DNA of 64,000 nucleotides from Aerococcus sanguinicola (GTDB taxonomy: Bacteria > Bacillota > Bacilli > Lactobacillales > Aerococcaceae). Within the stretch, counting starts at the first letter, position 1. Every line of letters starts with the position of its first letter. Where the stretch lies: positions 248,001 through 312,000 of the forward strand of contig NZ_VYWO01000001.1 in assembly GCF_008726925.1 (NCBI RefSeq), in the 5' to 3' direction. The position numbers were made by a program, and so were the translations under genes. Below are positions 7,520-16,038 of the stretch, piece by piece. A model generated the notes under the pieces. That model saw nothing but the letters and a program-made list of their open reading frames with translations. It made no database searches and was not told the DNA's origin.

Positions 7520-7852
7520 ATGAAAAAACGTGCAAATTTCCTTTTTATCGAAAAAGACGGGGCTAACTATGTCATTTCCATGACCCCAGAATTACAGGAT
7601 GATGTAGGAACAGTGGGCTTTGTTGAATTCACCAGCGAAGACCACTTAGATAAAGACGACGCGATCGCCAATATTGAAGCCTCAAAGACCGTTATGGAAA
7701 TCCAAAGTCCACTAGCTGGCACAGTTGTTGAAAAGAATACCGCTGCAGAAGACCAGGCGGAACTCTTGAATTCAGCTAAAGCAGAAGAAAACTGGTTAAT
7801 TAAATTAACGGATGTAGATGAAGAAGCCTTTGCTGGCTTAGAAGATGCCTAA
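7520..7852 (+). CDS. GcvH-like lipoyl carrier protein (GcvH-L)
   Basis: A 110-residue protein homologous to glycine cleavage H protein, with the lipoylation lysine Lys56 in [15 protein letters not shown]. It lacks features needed to infer a role in glycine cleavage, and no gcvP or gcvT is nearby. In SirTM operons of Staphylococcus and Streptococcus, the lipoylated GcvH-L is mono-ADP-ribosylated by SirTM and de-modified by the linked macrodomain. An Asp at residue 27 corresponds, from memory, to the reported acceptor region. A GGAGG lies 8 nt before the ATG. A hairpin terminator lies between this gene and the macrodomain gene. Confidence 0.9.
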   Translation: MKKRANFLFIEKDGANYVISMTPELQDDVGTVGFVEFTSEDHLDKDDAIANIEASKTVMEIQSPLAGTVVEKNTAAEDQAELLNSAKAEENWLIKLTDVDEEAFAGLEDA

Positions 7853-7937
7853 TCGAGGTCTTAGGACAAGCGTCTCTTAAGCTAAACAGTGCATTGAGAC
7901 TGCTTTCTAGCCGTCGTGATTTTAAATAATGTCTAGT

Positions 7938-7976
7938 AAAAAAGAGGTTGGACCATTCGTGCCAGCCACTTTTTTA
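7938..7976 (+). terminator. Terminator-like hairpin between GcvH-L and the macrodomain gene
   Basis: AAAGAGGTTGG (7941-7951) pairs with CCAGCCACTTT (7962-7972) with one mismatch and one wobble, then a T run. It splits the module and would reduce read-through to the modifying enzymes. Confidence 0.7.
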
Positions 7977-8003
7977 CTTGGCAGTCAAAAGAGGGGGGAT
8001 CTT

Positions 8004-8777
8004 ATGGAAGCCAGTTTGCCAGCTTTAATTGACTATTTAAAGGCAGAACGTCCTGGTGTCGACTTGGACACGAGCTTATCGGCCTTTGACCAATACCGCA
8101 GCCTGGTCAATACCCGGCCGGCCCAGCCTGCAAGTCCAGCTTATCTGGCAGCTGAAGGCCAGGCCCTTGAAGCCATTAACCAGGACCTGCCCCACTATGA
8201 CTGGTCGCAGATGACAGAAAGATGGGGGCAAATCGCTCTCTGGCAGGGTAACATCTGCCAATTAGCTGTAGATGGGATTGTGAATGCGGCTAATTCCCAA
8301 CTCCTGGGCTGTTTTATTCCTTTGCATGCTTGTATCGATAATATCATCCATAGCTATGCGGGAACGGCCCTACGCTTGGAATGCCAAGAGCTGATGGCTA
8401 GGCAAGGGCGTTTAGAAGCGGCAGGCAAGGCCAAGCTGACTTCAGCCCACCACTTACCTAGTCGCTATATCCTACATACTGTGGGGCCAGTGGTCCAGGA
8501 CGGGCGGGTGACGCCGATTCGCCGGCAACTTCTGGCCCAGTGCTACCGGTCTTGCCTAGACTTAGCCGACCAGGAAGGCTTAACTTGTCTAGCCTTTCCT
8601 TGCATTGCTACGGGTCAGTTTGCCTTCCCCAAAGAAGAGGCTGCCCGGATTGCAGTGGATACTGTGTCGACCTATCTTAGCGAGCAAGCGTCTGAACTCA
8701 AGATCATCTTCAATGTCTTTACGGATGAAGATGACCGCATCTACCGTCAATTATTAGGGGAGGAAACGAATGAATAA
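8004..8777 (+). CDS. Zinc-type macrodomain ADP-ribosyl hydrolase linked to SirTM
   Basis: A 257-residue macrodomain protein. The ADP-ribose-binding motifs are QGNI (81-84) and VNAAN (93-97). The stretch GCFIPLHACID with Cys103, His108 and Cys110 marks the zinc-containing macrodomains associated with SirTM. HTVGPVV and the late ATGQFAFP complete the fold. An N-terminal helical extension of about 70 residues is also usual in this group. It is expected to remove ADP-ribose from lipoylated GcvH-L. The ATG at 8004 has a GAGGGGGG site; the frame further upstream runs through the terminator hairpin and is rejected. It overlaps the sirtuin gene by 8 nt. Confidence 0.9.
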   Translation: MEASLPALIDYLKAERPGVDLDTSLSAFDQYRSLVNTRPAQPASPAYLAAEGQALEAINQDLPHYDWSQMTERWGQIALWQGNICQLAVDGIVNAANSQLLGCFIPLHACIDNIIHSYAGTALRLECQELMARQGRLEAAGKAKLTSAHHLPSRYILHTVGPVVQDGRVTPIRRQLLAQCYRSCLDLADQEGLTCLAFPCIATGQFAFPKEEAARIAVDTVSTYLSEQASELKIIFNVFTDEDDRIYRQLLGEETNE

Positions 8778-9636
8778 GATTTGGAAAGCGCTCCAAGGCG
8801 CAGAAGAAAAGACTGAATCCGAATTACTGGCTGAGCTCTTTGATGAGGCTGAAGCTCTGGTTATTGGGATTGGAGCTGGGATGTCCGCTGCGGATGGTTT
8901 TACCTATGTGGGCCCTCGTTTTAAGGAGAATTTTCCTGACTTTATCGCTAAGTATGGGCTCTTTGACATGCTCCAAGCCTTTCTAAATGATTTTGAATCC
9001 TTAGAAGAATATTGGGCCTTCCAGAGCCGCTTTGTGAAGCTCAATGGCTTGGACCAAGAAGCCGGAGACTCTTATCTTAAACTTAGAGCGCTCCTTAAAG
9101 ACAAGAACTACCACATCATTACCTCCAATGCCGATAACGCTTTTGAAGCAGCGAATTTTGACCTGGACAAGGTTTTCTACTACCAGGGCAAGTATGTGCT
9201 CTTCCAATGCTCTAAACAATGCCAGGAGGTCACCTATCGTGATGATGAGATGATTCGAGAAATGGTGGAGCGCCAGGAAGATATGAAAGTGCCAAGCCAG
9301 CTGATCCCTTATTGCCCAAATTGTGGGGCACCCTTAGAAATTAATAAACGGGATACAGTCCGTGGCATGGTAGAAGACGCCCACTGGCATGACCAAGAAA
9401 GAGCCTACTTGGACTTCTTAGCTGCTAACGAGGGCAAAAAAGTGCTCTACTTAGAGATTGGGATTGGCCATACAACCCCCGAATTGATCCGCGAACCCTT
9501 CCAAGAAGAAACCCTGGATAATCCGCAAGCCCTCTATGTGATGATGAACCAGAAACCCTATCATATTCCCTCCGAACTGGCTGACCAGAGCCTGCGCCTG
9601 ACCGATGACTTGGCCCAGACTTTCGCCAAGATGTAA
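8770..9636 (+). CDS. SirTM-class protein ADP-ribosyltransferase (sirtuin)
   Basis: A 288-residue class M sirtuin. The NAD-binding loop is GIGAGMSAADG (33-43), with SNADN (119-123), Gln139 in YYQG in place of the usual deacetylase catalytic His, and a zinc knuckle Cys147/Cys151/Cys182/Cys185. Loss of the catalytic His is what distinguishes ADP-ribosyltransferring SirTMs from deacetylases. It is expected to mono-ADP-ribosylate the GcvH-L protein two genes upstream, in a lipoylation-dependent way. It is translationally coupled to the macrodomain gene. No lipoate ligase gene (lplA2), normally part of this module, is found in the window. Confidence 0.9.
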   Translation: MNKIWKALQGAEEKTESELLAELFDEAEALVIGIGAGMSAADGFTYVGPRFKENFPDFIAKYGLFDMLQAFLNDFESLEEYWAFQSRFVKLNGLDQEAGDSYLKLRALLKDKNYHIITSNADNAFEAANFDLDKVFYYQGKYVLFQCSKQCQEVTYRDDEMIREMVERQEDMKVPSQLIPYCPNCGAPLEINKRDTVRGMVEDAHWHDQERAYLDFLAANEGKKVLYLEIGIGHTTPELIREPFQEETLDNPQALYVMMNQKPYHIPSELADQSLRLTDDLAQTFAKM

Positions 9637-9712
9637 AAGTGGGAATTGGGCCTTGTATCCATGGCTTTTATCGTATAAAATAAGAATGATTACGATTTAA
9701 GGAGGCGGTGCT

Positions 9713-10012
9713 ATGGAAAAATCTGAATTAAGTCCTGAAGTCAAACAGCAGGTGACCAAGTTTTTTAAGGTCATTGGGGATCAAACCCGCTTTTCTATCC
9801 TTTACCTATTGAAGGGGCGGGAATTGAATGTGACGGAAATAGCCCAAGCACTTGATATGGAGCAATCCGCTATTTCTCATCAATTGCAGGTCCTAAGAGA
9901 AAGCAAGCTGTTGAAATCTAGACGGGATAAGCGGTCCGTCTATTATAGCCAGGCGGATGACCATGTCTATGAAATTATTAGCCAGGCCATTGAACATATG
10001 TGTGAAGACTAA
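9713..10012 (+). CDS. ArsR/SmtB-family transcriptional repressor with zinc-type alpha-5 site
   Basis: A 99-residue winged-helix repressor. The recognition helix region is MEQSAISHQLQVLRESKLL (about 49-67), followed by the wing SRRDKRSVYYS. The last helix has Asp82-x-His84 and His95-x2-Glu98, the same D/H/H/E arrangement as the alpha-5 zinc site of SmtB, so it probably releases DNA on binding Zn(II) or a similar ion. No metal transporter lies next to it, so its target is unclear. Autoregulation or control of the preceding SirTM module are possibilities. AGGAGG precedes the ATG; candidate -35 TTGTAT and -10 TAAAAT with a 17-bp spacer lie upstream. Confidence 0.88.
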   Translation: MEKSELSPEVKQQVTKFFKVIGDQTRFSILYLLKGRELNVTEIAQALDMEQSAISHQLQVLRESKLLKSRRDKRSVYYSQADDHVYEIISQAIEHMCED

Positions 10013-10014
10013 AG

Positions 10015-10074
10015 AATAAGGGGCAAGAGATACAAGATCTGTGTTTTTTTCTTTTGACCCTTATTTTTATTTTT
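10015..10074 (+). terminator. Intrinsic terminator after the arsR-type gene
   Basis: A 16-bp stem with two mismatches (10015-10030 with 10050-10065, core AATAAGGG/CCCTTATT) is followed by a T-rich run. Confidence 0.8.
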
Positions 10075-10093
10075 GGGGATAAATGCCCTTATC

Positions 10094-10140
10094 CTACTAT
10101 ATCTTGTGTGAGAATAAGATTAGAATTCTATATATTGAGC
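10094..10140 (+). promoter_or_regulatory. Tandem NrdR boxes upstream of nrdIEF
   Basis: CTACTATATCTTGTGT (10094-10109) and ATTCTATATATTGAGC (10125-10140) match 12 and 11 of 16 consensus positions. They are 15 bp apart (31 bp centre to centre, three helical turns), the spacing known for NrdR. A candidate promoter TTGAAT-18 bp-TATGAT lies at 10149-10178. Confidence 0.8.
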
Positions 10141-10203
10141 GGATAAACTTGAATTTGGGATAGGCTATGACGTATGATAGGGCTATTGAAAAGGAGGGAT
10201 TTG

Positions 10204-10596
10204 ATGTTAATCGTCTATATGTCTCTGGTAGGCAACACCCGTCGCTTCGTTGAAAAGCTCGGTTTGCCTGCGCTAGAAATCACAGACCACAATGCTTTTA
10301 CGACAGTGGACCAACCCTATCTCATGATTGTACCCACTTATGAAATAGAAGTAACTGACATCATGAATGATTTTATCGAAACAGGGGATAACCTGTCCTA
10401 CTGCCAAGGCGTTATTGGTGGGGGGAATTTGAACTTTAATGACCTCTTCTGCTTTACCGCTAAAGACCTGGCCATGGACTATGACCTGCCCCTCTTACAC
10501 ACCTTTGAATTTATGGGCAACGCCCACGATGTTGAAAAAGTAAAGGAGTTGGCGAAAGAAATTGAAGAATCCGCAAGTATCCAACGAACCAAGTGA
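10204..10596 (+). CDS. nrdI: NrdI flavodoxin-like protein of class Ib ribonucleotide reductase
   Basis: A 130-residue flavodoxin-like protein. It supplies oxidant through FMN to assemble the dimanganese-tyrosyl radical cofactor in NrdF. The hallmarks are MSLVGNTRRFVEKL (phosphate loop), VPTYEIEV, and GGGNLNFNDLFCFTA, where the glycine-rich loop contacts the flavin. The frame opens at 10174, but AAAGGAGG points to the ATG at 10204. The 3' end overlaps nrdE by 35 nt, implying coupling. The promoter carries paired NrdR boxes. Confidence 0.93.
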   Translation: MLIVYMSLVGNTRRFVEKLGLPALEITDHNAFTTVDQPYLMIVPTYEIEVTDIMNDFIETGDNLSYCQGVIGGGNLNFNDLFCFTAKDLAMDYDLPLLHTFEFMGNAHDVEKVKELAKEIEESASIQRTK

Positions 10597-12739
10597 AATT
10601 ACCTACTACAAACTGAATAATGAATTGAATATTCCAATTGATAACAAGATCCCGCTCGAAAAAGACAAAGAAGCTGTCCGGGCTTTTTTCTTGGAACATG
10701 TGAATCCCAATACGGTCTTCTTCTACACCTTCGAAGAAAAAATCCGCTACCTGATTGAACATGACTACCTGGACGAAAGCTTCATCAACAAGTATGACCG
10801 GGACTTTATCTACCAGCTCATGCAGGAAGCTTATGATCGCAAGTTTCGCTTCCAATCCTTCATGGGGGCCTATAAGTTCTATACCCAGTATGCCATGAAG
10901 ACAGATGATGGAGACCGCTATTTGGAGCGTTACGAAGACCGGGTTGTCTACAATGCCCTCTACCTGGCAGATGGGGATGAAGACCTGGCGCGCAAGCTCT
11001 GTGATGAAATTCTCTCCCAGCGCTTCCAACCTGCAACGCCAACCTTCCTCAATGCCGGACGTAAACGCCGGGGGGAAATGGTCTCTTGCTTCTTGATCCA
11101 ATTGACCGACGACATGAATGCGATCGGTCGGGGCATCAATTCGGCCCTCCAATTATCCAAGCGTGGGGGCGGGGTAGGGATTAACCTCAGCAACCTTCGA
11201 GAAGAAGGGGCACCCATTAAAAAGATTGAAAATGCAGCTTCCGGAGTTGTTCCTGTCATGAAACTATTTGAAGACTGCTTTAGCTACGCCAACCAATTAG
11301 GCCAAAGAAATGGGGCCGGCGTGGTTTACTTGAATGTCTTCCACCCAGATATCGTCCGCTTCCTCTCCACTAAAAAGGAAAATGCGGATGAAAAAATCCG
11401 GGTCAAGACCCTGTCTCTAGGCGTTACGGTACCGGACAAATTCTACGAACTGGTGGCTGCGGATGATGACATGTATCTCTTTAGCCCTTATGATGTGGAA
11501 AGAATCTATGGCAAACCCTTCTCTTATATTAATATTACAGAGGAATACGACCGTCTCGTCCATAACCCAGAAGTTTGCAAGTACCGGATCCGGGCCCGGG
11601 AATTAGAAAATGAAATTTCCAAGCTCCAACAAGAATCCGGCTATCCTTATATCGTCAATATTGATACCGCTAATGAAGCCAACCCGATTGATGGGACAAT
11701 TGTCATGTCTAACCTCTGCTCCGAAATCTTGCAGATCCAAGAACCTTCTAAGATTACGGATGAGCAACTTTATGAACACCTGGGCACCGACATTTCCTGC
11801 AACCTAGGTTCTACTAATATGGTCAATATGGTTGACTCTGACGACTTTGCCCAATCGGTGGAAACAGCTGTCCGGGGCCTCACCTTCGTCACCGATAGTA
11901 CGGACATTGAAGCAGTGCCTTCTATCCAGAACGGGAACCAGATGTACCATACCATCGGCTTAGGGGCAATGGGCCTCCACACCCTCTTTGCGATTAACCA
12001 TATTTATTATGGATCAGATGAGTCCCTAGAGCTTACTGAGGCCTATTTCTATGCCCTCAATTACTGGTCGCTCAAGGCTAGTCACAAGATTGCCAAGGAG
12101 CGGGGCCAACGTTTTGCTAACTTTGAAAAGTCAGCCTATGCGGATGGGTCTTACTTTGACGCTTATCTCGAGGAAGACTTCCACTATCAGTCAGACAAGG
12201 TTGCTCAAATTATGGCCAAGGTACCCTTGCCAAGTAAGGAAGACTGGCAAGCCTTGCGCGATGATGTCATGAAGGATGGCCTCTACCATGCTTACCGGTT
12301 AGCTGTGGCGCCAACGGGTTCCATTTCCTATGTCAATGAAACGAGCGCTAGCTTGCAGCCGATTATCCGCCTGATTGAAGAACGCCAAGAGAAGAAGACA
12401 GGGAAGACCTATTACCCAGCCCCTCAACTCTCTAATGACAATATCCAGTACTATGAGTCAGCCTATGACCTGGATATGCGCAAAGTCATCGATGTCTACG
12501 CAGCTGCCCAACAACATGTGGACCAAGGGATGTCAATGACCCTCTTCATGCGTTCAGAAATTCCTTCCGGTCTTTACCCTTGGAAGGCCCCGGATGACCA
12601 CAAGCTAACCACGCGGGACCTAAATATTCTGCGTAACTATGCTTGGAACCAAGGCATCAAGTCCATCTACTATATCCGGACCTTTACCGATGATGGTGAT
12701 GAAATCGGCAGTAACTACTGTGAATCCTGCTCCATTTAA
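10562..12739 (+). CDS. nrdE: Class Ib ribonucleoside-diphosphate reductase, large subunit
   Basis: A 725-residue catalytic subunit reducing NDPs to dNDPs. It has the N-terminal NrdE cone-like region, VSCFLIQL and DISCNLGSTN (the redox cysteine pair), NLCSEI with the thiyl-radical cysteine, and the swinging C-terminal CESC motif re-reduced by NrdH. The only possible start is TTG at 10562 inside nrdI: the frame has a stop just upstream (TAA, 10541-10543) and no other start codon until far inside. An AAAGGAG site is 13 nt away. The long overlap and weak start suggest translation is tied to that of nrdI. Confidence 0.95.
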   Translation: MKNPQVSNEPSEITYYKLNNELNIPIDNKIPLEKDKEAVRAFFLEHVNPNTVFFYTFEEKIRYLIEHDYLDESFINKYDRDFIYQLMQEAYDRKFRFQSFMGAYKFYTQYAMKTDDGDRYLERYEDRVVYNALYLADGDEDLARKLCDEILSQRFQPATPTFLNAGRKRRGEMVSCFLIQLTDDMNAIGRGINSALQLSKRGGGVGINLSNLREEGAPIKKIENAASGVVPVMKLFEDCFSYANQLGQRNGAGVVYLNVFHPDIVRFLSTKKENADEKIRVKTLSLGVTVPDKFYELVAADDDMYLFSPYDVERIYGKPFSYINITEEYDRLVHNPEVCKYRIRARELENEISKLQQESGYPYIVNIDTANEANPIDGTIVMSNLCSEILQIQEPSKITDEQLYEHLGTDISCNLGSTNMVNMVDSDDFAQSVETAVRGLTFVTDSTDIEAVPSIQNGNQMYHTIGLGAMGLHTLFAINHIYYGSDESLELTEAYFYALNYWSLKASHKIAKERGQRFANFEKSAYADGSYFDAYLEEDFHYQSDKVAQIMAKVPLPSKEDWQALRDDVMKDGLYHAYRLAVAPTGSISYVNETSASLQPIIRLIEERQEKKTGKTYYPAPQLSNDNIQYYESAYDLDMRKVIDVYAAAQQHVDQGMSMTLFMRSEIPSGLYPWKAPDDHKLTTRDLNILRNYAWNQGIKSIYYIRTFTDDGDEIGSNYCESCSI

Positions 12740-12759
12740 GAACAGTCAAGGAGGTCAAA

Positions 12760-13896
12760 ATGGGACAAATTGATAATAATCTCTATATAAATTCAAAAGA
12801 TAACTGGCAAAAGAACTTATGGGACGGGTCTGACCAAGCGGACCCTGACCTGGGCCAATACTACAAGGCCATCAACTGGGATAGCATTGAAGACATGGTC
12901 GACAAGCTCACCTGGGAGAAGCTAACCGAACAATTCTGGCTAGACACCCGGATCCCCGTCTCTAACGATTTAGATGATTGGCGTCGCCTATCAGCTGCCG
13001 AACAAGATGTCATTGACAAGGTCTTTGGCGGCTTGACCCTCTTGGATACCCTCCAGTCAGAAGAGGGAGCTCTGGTCCTCTTACCAGACGCCCGCACCCA
13101 ACAAGAACGGGCGGTCTTCTCCAATATCCACTTCATGGAATCCGTCCACGCTAAATCTTATTCCACCATCTTTATCACTCTCAATACAACATCTGAAATC
13201 GATAAAATTTTTGACTGGACGAATGAGAATGAATTGATTCAATACAAGGCTAAAAAAATCAACCAGGTCTACCGAACGGGGACAGGCCTCCAGAAGAAGG
13301 CGGCCAGCGTCTTGTTGGAATCCTTCCTCTTCTATTCAGGCTTCTACGCTCCGCTCTGGTACTTGGGCAATAGTAAGCTGCCAAATGTGGCTGAAATTAT
13401 CAAGCTGATCTTGCGTGATGAATCCGTTCACGGCACCTATATCGGTTACAAGTTCCAACTGGGCTACAACCAACTGTCTGAAGAAGAACAGGAAGAACTC
13501 AAGAACTGGACCTTCGAGCTCCTCTATGACCTCTATGAGAATGAGATGAAATACACCTCGGCGGTCTACGACCAGATTGGTTGGACAGAAGATGTGAATA
13601 CCTTTGTCCGTTATAATGCCAATAAGGCCCTGCAAAACCTGGGCTTTGACCCGCTCTTCCCAGATACCGCAGAAGACGTGAACCCTATTGTGATGAACGG
13701 CATTTCAACAGGAACTTCAAACCATGACTTCTTCTCCCAAGTCGGCAATGGCTACTTATTGGGTGAAGTCCAAGCCATGGAAGATGAAGACTATTCCAAG
13801 TGGTCGACTAGCGCCCGCCGTGAGCAACGTATGGCTTATCGCAAGGCTAAAAAGGCTGCTCGCCAAAAGGCCCAAGAAAACGATGAAAGCAAATAA
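12760..13896 (+). CDS. nrdF: Class Ib ribonucleotide reductase, radical-bearing small subunit
   Basis: A 378-residue diiron/dimanganese protein holding the tyrosyl radical. Metal-ligand helices are seen in FMESVHAKSYS (E..H) and LILRDESVHGTYIG (DE..H), and the radical region in LFYSGFYAPLWYL. The usual C terminus that docks on NrdE corresponds to GEVQAMEDEDYSKW, but here about 30 further residues follow, rich in Arg, Lys, Ala and Gln (REQRMAYRKAKKAARQKAQ). Typical NrdF proteins end near 320-340 residues. The gene follows nrdE by 20 nt with GGAGG, and a strong terminator closes the operon. Confidence 0.95.
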   Translation: MGQIDNNLYINSKDNWQKNLWDGSDQADPDLGQYYKAINWDSIEDMVDKLTWEKLTEQFWLDTRIPVSNDLDDWRRLSAAEQDVIDKVFGGLTLLDTLQSEEGALVLLPDARTQQERAVFSNIHFMESVHAKSYSTIFITLNTTSEIDKIFDWTNENELIQYKAKKINQVYRTGTGLQKKAASVLLESFLFYSGFYAPLWYLGNSKLPNVAEIIKLILRDESVHGTYIGYKFQLGYNQLSEEEQEELKNWTFELLYDLYENEMKYTSAVYDQIGWTEDVNTFVRYNANKALQNLGFDPLFPDTAEDVNPIVMNGISTGTSNHDFFSQVGNGYLLGEVQAMEDEDYSKWSTSARREQRMAYRKAKKAARQKAQENDESK

Positions 13897-13908
13897 TTGA
13901 CACTAGAG

Positions 13909-13943
13909 GAGATCGTGGTTAAGATCAAACCACGATCTCTTTT
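13909..13943 (+). terminator. Intrinsic terminator of the nrdIEF operon
   Basis: A perfect 12-bp stem, GAGATCGTGGTT with AACCACGATCTC, a 7-nt loop, then TTTT. Confidence 0.9.
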
Positions 13944-14119
13944 CGTATATAGGCACAATCGTCCAAAAATAAAACAAAAAGCTGTAGCCAGATGAAGCTG
14001 ATAAGAAGCTATTCAAAGGATTGTTCTTGGGCTAGACTTTATAAAAATTTACCTTGCTCTGCCTAAACTTATGATAAACTATAAGGATGAAAGTAACTTT
14101 AAAGGAGTCGATGAAATAA

Positions 14120-16027
14120 ATGAAAGATTTCAAGGCCTTGAATTGGTATAAAACATATGGGGCAAAGCCCCTTTTAACAGATGTCTCCTTCCTGATCAGG
14201 GGTGGAGACCACGTGGGCTTGATTGGAACGAACGGCTCAGGAAAAAGTACTTTAATGCGTATTTTGGCAGGGGTAGACAGCCTGGACAGTGGGGAGATGG
14301 AACACCCTAAGGACTTCAAGGTCACCATGGTCAGCCAAGAGGAAGACTTCGATGAAACACTCACAATCTTTGAAGCTGTCTATGATTCAGAGAGTCACTT
14401 GGTCCAAGTCGTGGCTCGCTATCAAGAAGCTGCCCAGCGTCTGGCCCAGTCGCCCCAGGACGAAGACCTCCAAGCTGCCTTTAGCCAGGCAGAGGAGGCC
14501 ATGAATGCCGAGGATGGTTGGCAATTAGATACGACCATCCATACCGTCCTCAACCAGCTGGGCTTTACAGATTCTTCTTTGCCTATCCGTCAATTGAGCG
14601 GGGGGCAAAGGAAACGGATTGGTCTCGCTAAGGCCTTGATTGAAGAGCCTGACCTCCTCCTCCTCGATGAGCCGACCAACCACTTGGACTTTGAGATGGT
14701 GGCCTGGCTAGAGAAGTACTTAGCGCATTATAAGGGATCCGTCCTCTTAATTACCCACGACCGCTACTTCCTCGATCGGGTGGCCGGGCGGATCTTCGCC
14801 TTGGACCATGGGAGCTTGCGCGAGTACGAGGGGAATTACCAAGCCTACCTCGAAAAAAAGGCCCTTGAAGATGAACAGGAGCGCGAGATTGCCCGCAAGC
14901 AAAAGCAGCTCTATAAAAAGGAACTCGCCTGGATGCGGACTGGAGCCAAGGCTCGGACGACCAAGCAACAGGCACGGATCAACCGTTTTGAAGACCTGGA
15001 AGGCCAGGTCAAGGGGCAGCGGGGCCCTGACCAAAAACTCAGCATCGACTTCGACCAAGAACGACTGGGTAAAAAGGTCATCGAGTGCCAGGATTTAACA
15101 GTGGGTTATGACCCTCAGGCCCCCTTAGTGAAGGCCCTTAATCTCCTAGTACAAAACCGCGACCGGATTGGAATTATTGGCGAGAATGGGGCAGGGAAGA
15201 CCAGCTTGATGAACACGATTGCTGGCCTCTTACCCCCCTTGTCTGGCCAGGTCGTGATTGGAGAAACCGTCAAAATCGGTTACTTCCAACAAGTCCCCGT
15301 TGACTTGCCAGAAGACAAGCGGGTGATTTCTTATATCCAGGAAGAGGCTGAAGACTATGTCTACCGGGATGGGAAGACGCTCAGCGCGTCTCAAATGTTG
15401 GAGACCTTCCTCTTTGACCGGTCCATGCATGGGGTGAAGATTTCTTCTCTATCTGGCGGCGAGAAGAAGCGGCTCTACCTCTTGCGTATACTAATGGCCC
15501 GGCCCAATGTCCTATTCTTGGATGAGCCGACCAATGACCTAGATATCCAGACCCTAACTATCCTCGAAGACTATCTCGAAGACTTCCCTGGGGCTGTCCT
15601 CACCGTAAGCCACGACCGCTACTTCCTCGATAAGGTGGTCGACAAGCTCTTAGCCATCGATGACCAGCACCAAGTAGAGATCTTCTTCGGCTCTTATAGC
15701 GACTTCCAGGTACAGGCCAAGCGCACAGACAAGGATAGGGCGGCAGCCAAGACTAGCCAAGCTACCAAGAGCCCAGCGAAGAAGCCGGCTCCGAGCGCGT
15801 CGAGCCCCAAAGCCCGGATGACCTACAAGGAGAAGAAGGACTGGGAACAGATTGAAACTGTCATCAGCCAACTCGAAGATAAGATCCAAAAGATTGACGA
15901 GGACATGCTAGCCAATGGGGCAGACTACGGCAAACTCGCTGACTTACAGAAAGAAAAAGAAGCGACTGAGGCGGAACTTTTGGAACAGATGACCTACTGG
16001 GACTATCTCAGCGAAAAAACTTATTAG
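14120..16027 (+). CDS. ABC-F family ATPase (Uup/YfmR-like ribosome-associated protein)
   Basis: A 635-residue soluble protein with two ABC domains and no membrane segments. Walker A motifs are GTNGSGKST (36-44) and GENGAGKTS. The signatures are [15 protein letters not shown] and [15 protein letters not shown], and both Walker B strands end in LDEPTN. A charged inter-domain linker ([24 protein letters not shown]) and a C-terminal coiled coil after a Pro/Ala/Lys linker resemble Uup/YfmR rather than an antibiotic-protection ABC-F. Relatives act on the ribosome or on branched DNA, so the exact role is uncertain. The promoter region lies at about 14060-14100; thyA follows 11 nt after the stop. Confidence 0.87.
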   Translation: MKDFKALNWYKTYGAKPLLTDVSFLIRGGDHVGLIGTNGSGKSTLMRILAGVDSLDSGEMEHPKDFKVTMVSQEEDFDETLTIFEAVYDSESHLVQVVARYQEAAQRLAQSPQDEDLQAAFSQAEEAMNAEDGWQLDTTIHTVLNQLGFTDSSLPIRQLSGGQRKRIGLAKALIEEPDLLLLDEPTNHLDFEMVAWLEKYLAHYKGSVLLITHDRYFLDRVAGRIFALDHGSLREYEGNYQAYLEKKALEDEQEREIARKQKQLYKKELAWMRTGAKARTTKQQARINRFEDLEGQVKGQRGPDQKLSIDFDQERLGKKVIECQDLTVGYDPQAPLVKALNLLVQNRDRIGIIGENGAGKTSLMNTIAGLLPPLSGQVVIGETVKIGYFQQVPVDLPEDKRVISYIQEEAEDYVYRDGKTLSASQMLETFLFDRSMHGVKISSLSGGEKKRLYLLRILMARPNVLFLDEPTNDLDIQTLTILEDYLEDFPGAVLTVSHDRYFLDKVVDKLLAIDDQHQVEIFFGSYSDFQVQAKRTDKDRAAAKTSQATKSPAKKPAPSASSPKARMTYKEKKDWEQIETVISQLEDKIQKIDEDMLANGADYGKLADLQKEKEATEAELLEQMTYWDYLSEKTY

Positions 16028-16038
16028 GGAGTGACACA

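Noticed and set aside
7929-8003. Upstream 25-codon extension of the macrodomain gene
   Set aside because: It runs through a terminator hairpin and lacks a ribosome site; the ATG at 8004 has a strong one.
10511-11152. Minus-strand 213-codon open frame opposite nrdE
   Set aside because: It is a shadow of nrdE: no ribosome site, no recognisable family, and composition following the codon pattern of the real gene.
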